DNA of 9,707 bases from JAJPHT01 sp035687045 (GCA_035687045.1 DASRYU010000078.1:1-9707), one strand, 5' to 3'. Numbered from the stretch's first letter, positions 1 to 7,206 are shown. Translations and numbers: made by a program. The notes: generated by a model not told the origin, from the letters alone.

Positions 1-114
1 CAGCAGACCCCGCAAAGGAACGCGCCCACACCGGGGCGGCAGCCGCGCCATCCGCGGCCATGTTTTGCGCGCGACACGCGCGCCGACCTTCCTCTTCCAA
101 AGAGACCTGCCAAC
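1..114. other. Upstream region of RNase J gene, no confident gene
   Basis: I see no gene I can support here. On the minus strand an ATG at 61 opens a frame that runs off the left edge (about 20 codons, MAADGAAAAPVWARSFAGSA), which could be the start of a divergent gene but is too short to judge. A perfect 7-bp inverted repeat (GCGCGCG, ACA, CGCGCGC) lies at 67-83, just after a TTTT run at 63-66. No good TATA-like box sits 26-27 bases before the ATG at 115. The TTTT run could instead serve a start site near 90, giving a short leader. Confidence 0.4.
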
Positions 115-1566
115 ATGCAGCAAGACATCGAGATCATCCCCCTGGGCGGCCACAGCGACTTCGGCCGCAACATGACCGCCGTGCGCGTCGGTCGCGAGAT
201 CGTCATCTTCGACATGGGCGTCAAGCTCGACCCCCTCCAGACCCTGCCCGAGGGCGAGGGCGTCGACACCATGAGCGCGGCCGCGCTGCGCGAGATCGGC
301 GCCATCCCCGACGACTCGCCCCTCCGGCACGTCGACGGCAAGGTCGTCGCCATCGTCATCAGCCACGCGCACGCAGACCACGTCGGCGCCGTGCAGGTGA
401 TGGCGAAGAGCTACCCCAAGGTGCCCATCTACGGCTCGCCCTACACCATCCGCTTCATCGAGGAGACGTGCAAGCCGCGCGACCGCCGGGCGGCCGCGGA
501 GGGCAAGCTCACCATCCCCAACCGGCTCGTGATGCTCACGCCCAAGGACCGCGCGCGCCTGGGCGCGGGCGGCATCGAGCTCGAGCTCGTGCACGTGACG
601 CACAGCATCCCCGGCACGACGATGCCGGTGCTGCACACGCACAAGGGCGCCATCGTCTACGCGCTCGACTTCAAGCTCGACGACACGCCCATCCTCGGCA
701 AGAAGCCGGACTACTCGCGCCTCGCCCAGCTTGGCCGCGAGGGCGTCCACCTCCTCATCACGGAGGCCACGAACGTCGAGAAGGACGAGAAGACGGACAG
801 CGAGAAGATCGCGCGCACGCGCCTTCGCGACCTCATGCTCGGCGTCGACCACGAGAAGGAGGCGCTCTTCGTGAGCACCTTCTCCTCGCACGCCGCGCGC
901 TTCCACAGCATCCTCGACTTCGCCGACGCGCTCGACCGCGACGTCCTCGTGCTCGGGCGCAGCCTCGAGCGCTACATGACCGTCGCGACGGAGACGGCGG
1001 GGCTCGACATCCCGAGCTGGGCCACCATCATGCCCACGCGCCGCCACGCGGACGACGCGCTGCGCCTCGTCGCGCAGGACCCGACGCGCTACGTCGTGGC
1101 GCTCACGGGCCACCAGGGCGAGCCGGGCGCCGCGCTCACGCGCATCGCCGCCGGCGAGACGGCGTACAAGCCCACGAAGCGCGACCACGTCATCTTCGCG
1201 AGCCACGTCATCCCCACGGACACGTGCATCGCGCAGCGCGCGGACCTCGAGGCGCGCCTCAAGCACCAGGGCGCGCGCCTGTTCAAGGGCGCCCACGCGA
1301 GCGGCCACGCCAGCGCGGTCGACCACCGCGAGCTCCTGTCGCTCCTGCAGCCCGAGCACATCGTGCCCGCGCACGGCGGCCTCGCCATCCAGAACGCGTA
1401 CGCCGAGCTCGCGGCCGAGGAGGGTTGGCGCCCCCGCAAGGAGGTCCACGTCCTCGCCAACGGGCAGAGCTACCTCGTCGGCAACGGCCCGAGCCCCGCG
1501 CCGCGCCACAAGCAGGAGAACGCCGTCGCGCCCCCCGCGCGCCGCCGCGGGAAGGCGAGCCGCTGA
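115..1566 (+). CDS. RNase J-type metallo-beta-lactamase exoribonuclease
   Basis: This 483-residue protein matches the beta-CASP branch of metallo-beta-lactamase nucleases, most like RNase J, which degrades RNA 5' to 3' in the cytoplasm using zinc. The metal motif HAHADH is at residues 84-89. H163 lies in THSIP and D185 in ALDFKLD, where most RNase J proteins have GDFKLD. ITEATNVEKDEKTDSEK (215-231) corresponds to the family's STN...SE segment. TGHQGEP (331-337), ASGHA (395-399) and HIVPAHG (415-421) match the beta-CASP and C-terminal motifs. The last 24 residues are a basic, Pro/Arg-rich tail. Length is typical of archaeal RNase J. The ATG at 115 is chosen because homology begins at once (IEIIPLGGHSDFGRN); an overlapping frame from 60 is Arg-rich shadow. 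A bacterial-type RNase J acquired by transfer cannot be excluded. Confidence 0.9.
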   Translation: MQQDIEIIPLGGHSDFGRNMTAVRVGREIVIFDMGVKLDPLQTLPEGEGVDTMSAAALREIGAIPDDSPLRHVDGKVVAIVISHAHADHVGAVQVMAKSYPKVPIYGSPYTIRFIEETCKPRDRRAAAEGKLTIPNRLVMLTPKDRARLGAGGIELELVHVTHSIPGTTMPVLHTHKGAIVYALDFKLDDTPILGKKPDYSRLAQLGREGVHLLITEATNVEKDEKTDSEKIARTRLRDLMLGVDHEKEALFVSTFSSHAARFHSILDFADALDRDVLVLGRSLERYMTVATETAGLDIPSWATIMPTRRHADDALRLVAQDPTRYVVALTGHQGEPGAALTRIAAGETAYKPTKRDHVIFASHVIPTDTCIAQRADLEARLKHQGARLFKGAHASGHASAVDHRELLSLLQPEHIVPAHGGLAIQNAYAELAAEEGWRPRKEVHVLANGQSYLVGNGPSPAPRHKQENAVAPPARRRGKASR

Positions 1567-1576
1567 AGCGGCGGGG

Positions 1577-1597
1577 GCCGCCTGCCCGGCGGGCGGC
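1577..1597 (+). terminator. GC-rich hairpin after RNase J gene
   Basis: Ten bases after the RNase J stop, the sequence can form a 10-bp stem (GCCGCCTGCC pairing with GGCGGGCGGC in overlapping register, one T-G wobble) with a very small loop. No T-run follows, so this is at best a 3'-end structure rather than a classical intrinsic terminator. In DNA this GC-rich, chance hairpins are common. Confidence 0.25.
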
Positions 1598-1610
1598 GCC
1601 TTGGCGACAA

Positions 1611-1620
1611 TGATATCTTG
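1611..1620 (+). promoter_or_regulatory. TATA-like box of the DUF2231 gene
   Basis: TGATATCTTG is an AT-rich island in GC-rich surroundings, centred about 26.5 bases before the ATG at 1642. This spacing predicts transcription starting at or next to the start codon (leaderless mRNA), as is common in archaea. It argues against using the TTG at 1618, which lies inside the box. Confidence 0.6.
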
Positions 1621-1641
1621 AGCGGCCGCGAGTGGCGCCGC

Positions 1642-2163
1642 ATGGAGTCGCGCTTCCGCATCGCGGGCCACCCGGCCCACCCGATGCTCGTGATGTTCCC
1701 GACGGCGCTCCTTCCGCTCCTCATCCTTCTCGACGTCCTGCACCTCTGGACGGGCGACGCGGGCGCCTGGACGGTCGGGTTCTGGGTCGCCCTCGCGGGC
1801 CTCGTCATGACGGCGCTCGCGATCGTTCCCGGCATCGTCGACATGGCGGCGATCCCGAACGAGACGCGCGCGCACCGGACCGCGCTCTTCCACTTCGTCG
1901 TCGGCATGACCATCCTCGCCACCTACGCCGCCGCCGTGTGGGTGCGCTGGCCGGCCGGGAGCGCGCCCGACCGCTTCGGCCTCGCGTTCGCGGTCGATAT
2001 CATCGGCACGCTCCTCGTGACGGCGCAGGGGTGGCTGGGCGCGGAGCTTGTCTACCGCCACCACGTGGGCGTGAAGACGGTCGCGGAGGGCGGGGACCCC
2101 GTCGCGCTCGCGGCGAAAGGCGACGACGCCGCTCGGGAGAAGCGGGTTCGACGTCCGTCCTAG
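1642..2163 (+). CDS. DUF2231-family four-helix membrane protein
   Basis: The 173-residue product is a small integral membrane protein with four hydrophobic segments at about residues 15-34, 43-63, 81-101 and 113-134, followed by a charged cytosolic-type tail. The opening HPAHPMLVMFP (10-20) and the late GWLGAELVYRHHVGV (130-144) are the recognisable ends of DUF2231 membrane proteins, whose biochemical role is not established as far as I know. Histidines at 10, 13, 78, 84, 140 and 141 cluster near membrane edges and could bind heme or metal; that is inference. I chose ATG 1642 over the in-frame TTG at 1618 because a TATA-like box ends at 1620. The gene lies 75 bases after the RNase J gene and seems to have its own promoter, so a functional link is not implied. 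Confidence 0.85.
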   Translation: MESRFRIAGHPAHPMLVMFPTALLPLLILLDVLHLWTGDAGAWTVGFWVALAGLVMTALAIVPGIVDMAAIPNETRAHRTALFHFVVGMTILATYAAAVWVRWPAGSAPDRFGLAFAVDIIGTLLVTAQGWLGAELVYRHHVGVKTVAEGGDPVALAAKGDDAAREKRVRRPS

Positions 2164-2199
2164 GAGCAGCCTGCACCGTTCGATGCCCGTCCGAGCGCC

Positions 2200-2207
2200 C
2201 TCAAGAG
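2200..2207 (+). promoter_or_regulatory. TATA-like box of the surface-protein gene
   Basis: CTCAAGAG is centred about 25.5 bases before the ATG at 2229. The same octamer occurs on the minus strand at 9239-9232, at nearly the same distance before the winged-helix gene. It is a weak box by archaeal standards, so the spacing is the main support. A purine-rich GAGGGGG at 2211-2217 could also act as a distant Shine-Dalgarno sequence. Confidence 0.4.
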
Positions 2208-2228
2208 CGCGAGGGGGATGAGCACGCG

Positions 2229-3248
2229 ATGATCCGCATGCGAACCGCCATCGTCGCGATCGCCCTCATGCTGGCCACGGCCACGCTTTCGAGCGTCGCG
2301 GCCGCGCCGCCGCAGGTGTCGGAGGACAAGGACAAGATCGTTCTCGAGAACGACCACGTGCGCGTCTGGTTCCAGGGCAAGAAGCCCATGCTCAAGGTGT
2401 TCCCCGCCGACGCGCCCGACGCCGAGGACGCGAACGGCTCGTACGGCTATCAGTTCCGCGAGCTCGTCGAGTACAACGACCTCGACGGCGACGGCCTCCC
2501 CTCCACGAACGAGGTGCTCGCGAGCCTCGACCTCAACCGCGCGAACGCGTGGAACGTCACGCGCGAGGAGGGCGAAGGCAACGTGACGCTCACGCTGAGC
2601 CTCGTCGCGCCGGTGAAGCTCGGGCGCAGCGCGGGCCTTCCCACGGACGACGTGACGACGAACGCGACGGAGAACCTGACGCTCCCCGGCCGCGGCACCT
2701 CCGCGAACGTCTCCATCGTCTTCCGCATCTTCGAGACGGAGACGACGCTCACGAGCGACAACCTCACCGTCGTCGTCCCCGAGACGGCCATCAAGTACGA
2801 CCTCCTCGTTCACTCGTGGCCGTTCGTGAACGCGCAGGTCGGACGCCTCGCGCTCGAGCTGCAGGTGACGGGCGAGCTGGAGATCGACGGCGACAACGCG
2901 ACCGTGCTCTCCAACGGCTCCACCGTCGGCGCCCTCTCGTGGGTCGCCACGGCGAGCGGCAACACGACGGAGGGGCAGGCGGTCGAGGTGCCGGTCCGCG
3001 CGGGCGTCGCCGCCACTGGCGAGAACATGTCGCGCCTCGTCTTCACGTACGACGCGCCCATGCTCGCGAGCCTCGTCCACGACCCCACCGTGGGCACGGC
3101 CGGCGGCGCGTCCTCCGACGGCGTCGATGGCACGAGCGGCGGCGCCGACCGCGGCGAGTCGCGCTCGAACGTCCCCGCGCCCGGCCTCGTTGCGCTCGCG
3201 GGCGTCGCCGCGGCGGCCGCCCTCGCCGCCCGGCGCCAGCGCCCCTGA
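2229..3248 (+). CDS. Secreted surface glycoprotein with PGF-CTERM-like anchor
   Basis: This 339-residue protein appears to be exported and held at the cell surface. Residues 1-26 form a signal peptide (MIRMRTAIVA, hydrophobic core, AAA cleavage region). Residues 84-95 (DLDGDGLPSTNE) form a canonical 12-residue EF-hand-like loop with Asp at 1, 3 and 5, Gly at 6 and Glu at 12, so calcium binding is likely. Eleven N-x-S/T sequons (N69, 109, 118, 145, 149, 160, 178, 223, 229, 245, 266) suggest heavy N-glycosylation, and the body alternates Val/Thr-rich strands like a beta-sandwich. A Gly/Ser/Asp linker (about 286-314) leads to VPAPGLVALAGVAAAAALAA and then RRQRP. That tail resembles archaeosortase-processed PGF-CTERM tails but has PAPG in place of PGF. 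The exact function is unknown. The secreted protease follows 54 bases downstream. Confidence 0.75.
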   Translation: MIRMRTAIVAIALMLATATLSSVAAAPPQVSEDKDKIVLENDHVRVWFQGKKPMLKVFPADAPDAEDANGSYGYQFRELVEYNDLDGDGLPSTNEVLASLDLNRANAWNVTREEGEGNVTLTLSLVAPVKLGRSAGLPTDDVTTNATENLTLPGRGTSANVSIVFRIFETETTLTSDNLTVVVPETAIKYDLLVHSWPFVNAQVGRLALELQVTGELEIDGDNATVLSNGSTVGALSWVATASGNTTEGQAVEVPVRAGVAATGENMSRLVFTYDAPMLASLVHDPTVGTAGGASSDGVDGTSGGADRGESRSNVPAPGLVALAGVAAAAALAARRQRP

Positions 3249-3271
3249 GCGTCGCCGCGGCGACAGGCGAG

Positions 3272-3281
3272 GCGCTACGAC
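3272..3281 (+). promoter_or_regulatory. Weak TATA-like element of the protease gene
   Basis: GCGCTACGAC is centred about 26.5 bases before the GTG at 3303, matching the spacing seen before neighbouring genes. It is poor in A/T, so it is supported only by position. A GGAGGG directly abuts the start codon and is too close to act as a ribosome binding site, which also fits a leaderless message. Confidence 0.3.
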
Positions 3282-3302
3282 GCGTCTCGCCGGTCCCGGA
3301 GG

Positions 3303-4112
3303 GTGCGCGCGCTCCTCCTGACGCTCGTCGCGCTCCTGCTCCTCGCGGCGCCGACGGACGCGCTTCCCGTGCCGCGGGAGAGCGACGGCGTCGGCCCCGG
3401 CTCGAAGCTCCTCATCCACCTCGACGGCCAGTTCCGCACCGCGTGCACCGCCGCGTGGGTCTGGAGCGAAGGCGACCGGCTCCTCCTCGGAACGGCGGGC
3501 CACTGCGTCCTGCCCGAGGACGCGACGATGACGCACGGCCCGCGCCCCGACTTCGACCCGGCGCGCGTGCACGTCCTTGTGTGCGTCGACGATTGCGAAT
3601 GGGGCGGGTACACGGGCATCGTCCTTCTGCGCGGGCGCGCCGAGCCTCTGGGCCCCCTCGTCTACGCGCGCCAGGGCGGGCAAGGGCTCGACTTCGCGCT
3701 TCTCGAGATCCCCCCGGCGCTCCACGCGCTTGTCCGCCCCGGCATGACGACGTTCGGCACGCCCACGTACGTGCAGGAGGTCCAGCAGGGGAACCTCGTC
3801 TGCGTGCAAGGCCGCTCGGTGGGCGTGGGCGAGTCGCACGCCGGGCAGTCGCGCGCGGGCGTCGGCCTCGGCTCCACGAGCGAGCGCTGGTGGGCGGCCT
3901 ATCCTGGCGCCTACGGCGACTCGGGCGCGGCCATCGCGACGTGCAAGGCCACGCCGCAGGGGCTGCGCGCGGTCGGCGCCTCGGGCATCGTGACGCAGCT
4001 CTCCCCCTACCTCGACCGGCCCGGGCTCGCGGGCACGACGATGGCGCGCGCCGCCGAGCTCGCGCGCGACGCGGGCCTCGACATCCAGCCGCTCCTCGGC
4101 ACGGGCGCGTGA
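3303..4112 (+). CDS. Secreted trypsin-like (S1) serine protease
   Basis: The 269-residue product is a chymotrypsin-fold serine peptidase with a complete apparent catalytic triad. His67 is in GTAGHC (63-68), Asp130 in GLDFALLEI (128-136) and Ser207 in YGDSGAA (204-210). Residues 1-20 (MRALLLTLVALLLLAAPTDA) are a Sec-type signal peptide with no twin arginine, so it should act outside the membrane. Six cysteines (48, 68, 94, 98, 167, 214) could form disulfides; Cys48-Cys68 matches the pair that brackets the catalytic His in trypsins. The mature chain of about 249 residues fits a single domain. GTG 3303 is chosen because it is the only start that retains the signal peptide. Its neighbour is a surface glycoprotein, which might be a substrate or simply another exported protein. 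Specificity cannot be read from the sequence. Confidence 0.85.
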   Translation: MRALLLTLVALLLLAAPTDALPVPRESDGVGPGSKLLIHLDGQFRTACTAAWVWSEGDRLLLGTAGHCVLPEDATMTHGPRPDFDPARVHVLVCVDDCEWGGYTGIVLLRGRAEPLGPLVYARQGGQGLDFALLEIPPALHALVRPGMTTFGTPTYVQEVQQGNLVCVQGRSVGVGESHAGQSRAGVGLGSTSERWWAAYPGAYGDSGAAIATCKATPQGLRAVGASGIVTQLSPYLDRPGLAGTTMARAAELARDAGLDIQPLLGTGA

Positions 4113-4113
4113 G

Positions 4114-4129
4114 CCCCCGGCCGCGGGGG
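4114..4129 (+). terminator. Hairpin after the protease gene
   Basis: CCCCCGGCCGCGGGGG forms a perfect 6-bp stem (CCCCCG/CGGGGG) with a GCCG loop and begins one base after the protease stop codon. No T-run follows directly. It sits just before the SRP54 promoter and may mark the 3' end of the protease message. Confidence 0.3.
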
Positions 4130-4135
4130 ACAAGG

Positions 4136-4143
4136 CTTTAAGT
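4136..4143 (+). promoter_or_regulatory. Strong TATA box of the SRP54 gene
   Basis: CTTTAAGT is the clearest archaeal TATA-like box in the window, centred about 31.5 bases before the ATG at 4171. Transcription would start near 4166, leaving a leader of only about five bases, with no Shine-Dalgarno sequence visible. The gene is therefore probably transcribed on its own. Confidence 0.7.
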
Positions 4144-4170
4144 CCGGGCCTTTCGTAAGCCGGCTTCCCT

Positions 4171-5589
4171 ATGGTGCTGGACAACCTCGGCGAGAGCCTG
4201 CGCGCGACGCTCGCGAAGATCGCGCGCACGGGCACGGTCGACGAGGCCACCATCAAGGAGGTCGTGCGCGACATCCAGCGCGCCCTCCTCCAGGCGGACG
4301 TGAACGTCAAGCTCGCCCTCAAGCTCACGCGCGAGATCGAGCGCCGCGCCGTCCAGGAGAAGCCCCGGCCGGGGCAGAGCGCGCGCGAGCACGTGCTCAT
4401 GGTCGTCTACGAGGAGCTCGTGAAGCTTCTCGGCGAGGCGCGCGAGATCAAGCCCCGCAAGCAGACCATCATGATGGTCGGCCTCTACGGCCAGGGCAAG
4501 ACCACCACGTGCGGCAAGCTCGGCAAGTGGTTCGCGAAGAAGGGCGTCAAGGTCGGCTTCATCGCGGCCGACGTCCACCGCCCCGCCGCGTACGAGCAGC
4601 TCAAGACGCTCGCGACGCAGACGCACGCGATGTTCTACGGCGAGCCCGACGCGTGGAAGGGGCAGGAGGCCGACGAGACGGACGCGCAGCTTGCCGGCGG
4701 CGTCGCGGCGAAGATCGTCGAGCGCGGCATCAAGGAGCTGCGCGGGCGCGGCTGCGACGTCATCATCGTCGACACGGCCGGCCGCGACAAGCTCGAGACG
4801 GGCCTCATCGACGAGATGAAGCAGGTCTTCGACGCCGCCAAGCCCGACGAGAAGCTCCTCGTGATGGACGCGCAGGTCGGCCAGCAGGCCGGGCCGCAGG
4901 CGCGCGCGTTCCACGAGGCCGTGCAGGTCACCGGCGTCATCATCACCAAGCTCGACGGCACCGCCAAGGGCGGCGGCGCCCTCACCGCCGTCTCCGAGAC
5001 GCAGGCGCCGGTCCTCTGGATCGGCGTGGGCGAGAAGATCGACGACCTCGAGAAGTTCGACAGCGCGCGCTTCATCTCGCGCCTGCTCGGGATGGGCGAC
5101 ATCCAGACGCTCCTCGAGAAGGCGCAAGAGTCCATCACGGACGAGGACAAGGCGGAGGAGACGGCCAAGAAGATCATGACGGGCCGCTTCTCGCTCGTCG
5201 AGCTTCGCGAGCAGATGGAGATGCTCAGCGGCATGGGCCCGCTGGGCAAGGTCCTGGACATGATCCCCGGCTTCTCGATGCGCGCGAAGATGAAGAACGA
5301 GCAGATGGAAGCCACGCAGCGCCAGTTCGAGAAGTTCAAGGTCGTCATGTCGAGCATGACGCAGTACGAGATGGAGAACCCCGGCGAGATCAAGGCGAGC
5401 CGCATCCGCCGCATCTCGCGCGGCGCGGGCGTCGAGCCGCAGGAGGTCAAGGCGCTCCTCCAGTACTACGAGACCTCGAAGAAGACGATGAAAGGGCTCG
5501 CCGGGAACAAGAAGATGCAGCGCAAGCTCATGGCGCAGCTCGGCGTCGACCCGAAGACGCTCGCGCAGCAGGGCTCGCAGGGCGAGTAG
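4171..5589 (+). CDS. srp54: Signal recognition particle GTPase SRP54
   Basis: This 472-residue protein is the SRP54/Ffh GTPase, which binds signal sequences and 7S RNA and delivers ribosomes to the membrane receptor FtsY. The helical N domain covers about residues 1-90. The G domain contains the P-loop GLYGQGKTTT (104-113), ADVHRPAAYEQL (133-144), DTAGRDK (201-207) and TKLDGTAKGGGAL (259-271). The methionine-rich M domain (about 330-445) includes MLSGMGPLGKVLDMIPGF (351-368) and the RNA-contact stretch SRIRRISRGAG (410-420). Full length and intact catalytic motifs indicate a working gene. The P-loop differs from the common GLQGSGKTTT, and an acidic stretch (about 157-172) precedes the DTAG strand and looks longer than usual. 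FtsY, SRP19 and 7S RNA are not in the window. Confidence 0.98.
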   Translation: MVLDNLGESLRATLAKIARTGTVDEATIKEVVRDIQRALLQADVNVKLALKLTREIERRAVQEKPRPGQSAREHVLMVVYEELVKLLGEAREIKPRKQTIMMVGLYGQGKTTTCGKLGKWFAKKGVKVGFIAADVHRPAAYEQLKTLATQTHAMFYGEPDAWKGQEADETDAQLAGGVAAKIVERGIKELRGRGCDVIIVDTAGRDKLETGLIDEMKQVFDAAKPDEKLLVMDAQVGQQAGPQARAFHEAVQVTGVIITKLDGTAKGGGALTAVSETQAPVLWIGVGEKIDDLEKFDSARFISRLLGMGDIQTLLEKAQESITDEDKAEETAKKIMTGRFSLVELREQMEMLSGMGPLGKVLDMIPGFSMRAKMKNEQMEATQRQFEKFKVVMSSMTQYEMENPGEIKASRIRRISRGAGVEPQEVKALLQYYETSKKTMKGLAGNKKMQRKLMAQLGVDPKTLAQQGSQGE

Positions 5590-5604
5590 GCCCCGGCCGA
5601 TGCC

Positions 5605-5612
5605 CTCTTACG
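5605..5612 (+). promoter_or_regulatory. TATA-like box of the histidine kinase gene
   Basis: CTCTTACG is centred about 26.5 bases before the GTG at 5635, which supports that GTG as a leaderless start. The box lies in the 45-base gap after the SRP54 stop. Confidence 0.5.
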
Positions 5613-5634
5613 CGGGACCCGCGCTGCGGCCGCC

Positions 5635-6750
5635 GTGAGCGAGGACCACCGCGCGCAGCACGCGGCCGCCGCCCGGGCGCTGGGCTTCGGGCGCCTCTTC
5701 GACGCCGCGCGGGACAGCGTCATCGTCGCGGACGAGCGCGGGAACATCGTCCTCTGGAACGAGAGCGCGGCCGCCCTGTTCGGCTGGACCGCGGCCGAGG
5801 CCGTCGGCCAGAGCGTCGCGATGATCGTGCCGGAGCGCCTGCGCTCGCGCCACATCGCGGGCATGGACCGCTTCGCCCGCACGGGGCGCGGCCCCCTCGT
5901 CGACGCGCGCCAGACGGTGGAGCTGCCCGCCGTGCGCCGCGACGGCAGCGAGCTTGTCGTCGAGCTCACGCTCACGCCGCTCGAGGAGCCGCGACGGCTC
6001 GTCATGGCCATCGTGCGCGACGTGACCGACCGCGCGCGGCTGCGCGAGAGCCTCGAGCAGGAGCGCGACCGCCTCCGGGAGGCGAACGAGGCGCTCGAGG
6101 CGTTCAACTTCCTCGTGAGCCACGACCTCAAGGAGCCCGTGCGCGCGCTCCACGGCTACCTCAAGCTCGCGCAGAGCGGCGAGGCCGACCCGCGCGTGCG
6201 GCACGCCATCGCGCGCGCCGCCGAGGCGAACGACCAGCTCGAGGCGCTCCTGCGCGGGCTCCTCGAGTGGAGCCGCGTCGCGCGCAGGCCCCTCGCGCCG
6301 GTGCCGCTCGACATCGCCGAGGTCGCGCAGGGGCAGGAGGCGCAGGCGCAGTACGCGAACCTGCTCAAGGAGCGCCGCGCGGTGCTCGAGGTCGAGACGG
6401 CAGGCCTCAGGGCGCTCGCCACGGCGCCCCTTCTCGCGCAGGTCCTCGGCAACGCCGTCGTGAACGCCATCAAGCACAACGAGGCCCCCGCGCCGCGCGT
6501 GCGCATCGTTGCGCGGCACGCCGAGCCGGGGGTCGTCGAGGTCGCGGTGGAGGACAACGGCGCAGGCTTCCCCCCGGCCGTCCTTGACTGGTTCCATCCG
6601 TCGCGCCGCCAGGAGCTCCCCACGATCAAGGGCGGCTTCGGCCTCCTCATCGCGCGCCGCGCCGCGGAGCGGCTCGGGACCACGCTCGAGCTCGCGAACC
6701 TCCCAGGCGGAGGCGCGCGCGTGGCGCTGCGGCTTCCTCACTCGCCGTGA
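5635..6750 (+). CDS. Soluble PAS-domain sensor histidine kinase
   Basis: This 371-residue kinase has no membrane segment, so it should sense a cytoplasmic signal. A PAS domain spans about residues 17-133 (ARDSVIVADERGNIVLWNES, RRDGSELVVELTLTPLEEP, IVRDVTDR). A short coiled linker (about 134-157) follows. The HisKA dimerisation domain carries the phospho-accepting H163 in FLVSHDLKEPVRAL (159-172). The ATP-binding domain shows an N box (LGNAVVNAIKHN, 271-282), a G1 box (EDNGAGFPP, 306-314) and a glycine-rich GGFGLLIARRAAERLG (333-348). All key residues are present. The GTG start is supported by a TATA-like box 26.5 bases upstream. It is followed 30-36 bases later by a single-receiver response regulator, the likely partner. 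The ligand is not evident; I see no cysteine or histidine cofactor site in the PAS domain. Confidence 0.93.
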   Translation: MSEDHRAQHAAAARALGFGRLFDAARDSVIVADERGNIVLWNESAAALFGWTAAEAVGQSVAMIVPERLRSRHIAGMDRFARTGRGPLVDARQTVELPAVRRDGSELVVELTLTPLEEPRRLVMAIVRDVTDRARLRESLEQERDRLREANEALEAFNFLVSHDLKEPVRALHGYLKLAQSGEADPRVRHAIARAAEANDQLEALLRGLLEWSRVARRPLAPVPLDIAEVAQGQEAQAQYANLLKERRAVLEVETAGLRALATAPLLAQVLGNAVVNAIKHNEAPAPRVRIVARHAEPGVVEVAVEDNGAGFPPAVLDWFHPSRRQELPTIKGGFGLLIARRAAERLGTTLELANLPGGGARVALRLPHSP

Positions 6751-6756
6751 GACACC

Positions 6757-6764
6757 GTTATAGG
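6757..6764 (+). promoter_or_regulatory. TATA-like box of the response regulator gene
   Basis: GTTATAGG lies just after the kinase stop codon. It is centred 26.5 bases before the ATG at 6787 but only 20.5 before the ATG at 6781, so it favours the second methionine as the leaderless start. It also suggests the regulator can be expressed separately from the kinase. Confidence 0.55.
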
Positions 6765-6786
6765 GGGCTTCGCGCGTCGCATGCGT

Positions 6787-7206
6787 ATGGAGAGCGACGT
6801 CGCGCGCGCGAGGCTACGCATCCTCGTCGTCGACGACGACCGGTTCATGCTGGACATGCTCCCCATGTGGCTCGAGACGGCCTTCCCCGGCTGGGGCCCG
6901 CCCGAGATCCGCACCGCGCGGAGCCCGCGCGAGGTCCTCGCCAGGATCTCGGCCGAGTGCCCGGACGTGGTCCTCAGCGACTACGACCTGCGCGACACGA
7001 TGAACGGCGTGCGCCTCCTCGAGCAGGTGGGCGCCCGCTGCCCCGGCACGGTTCGCGTCCTTTTCAGCGGCCACGCGCCCGAGGAGATCGGCACCGACCT
7101 CGACAACAAGAGCCTGCACGGCTTCATCGAGAAGCCGATGCGCATCGAGGAGATGCTCGAGCCCTTCCGCACGCTCGTCGAGCGCCACCTCGTCCCCGCG
7201 AGCTGA
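6787..7206 (+). CDS. Receiver-only response regulator
   Basis: The product (139 residues, or 141 if the ATG at 6781 is used) is a stand-alone receiver domain. In the 141-residue numbering, the acidic pocket is D18-D20 in LVVDDDR, the phosphorylation site is D67 in VVLSDYDL, the switch serine is S96 in VLFSGHA, and the conserved lysine is K118 in IEKPM. There is no DNA-binding or enzymatic output domain, so it probably works by protein contact, phosphorelay or feedback on the adjacent kinase, as is common in archaea. It lies directly downstream of the PAS kinase on the same strand. The frame stays open beyond the TGA at 7204-7206 into the following gap, which could mean a lost C-terminal extension. 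I favour ATG 6787 because of TATA spacing. Confidence 0.93.
   Translation: MESDVARARLRILVVDDDRFMLDMLPMWLETAFPGWGPPEIRTARSPREVLARISAECPDVVLSDYDLRDTMNGVRLLEQVGARCPGTVRVLFSGHAPEEIGTDLDNKSLHGFIEKPMRIEEMLEPFRTLVERHLVPAS

Noticed and set aside
60..1613. A longer frame starting before the RNase J gene
   Set aside because: The product is Arg/His/Pro-rich with no recognisable motif, whereas the frame from 115 carries all RNase J motifs.
2218..2232. A five-codon mini-ORF (ATG AGC ACG CGA TGA) whose stop overlaps the surface-protein ATG
   Set aside because: It could suggest translational coupling, but it is very short, and the likely transcript start near 2229 would leave it out of the mRNA.
2160..4400. 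A 746-codon open frame on the minus strand antisense to the surface protein, protease and SRP54 start
   Set aside because: Its translation is Arg/Ala/Glu low-complexity with no domain, and it lies over three well-supported genes. Long antisense frames are expected when third codon positions are almost all G or C.
5586..5600. Short GGCCCCGGCC dyad after the SRP54 stop as a terminator
   Set aside because: The stem is at most four bases and no T-run follows, so it is not distinguishable from chance in GC-rich DNA.
4509..6587. A 692-codon + strand frame running through SRP54 and the kinase
   Set aside because: Arg/Gly-rich shadow in another frame; both overlapped genes have intact catalytic motifs in their own frames.
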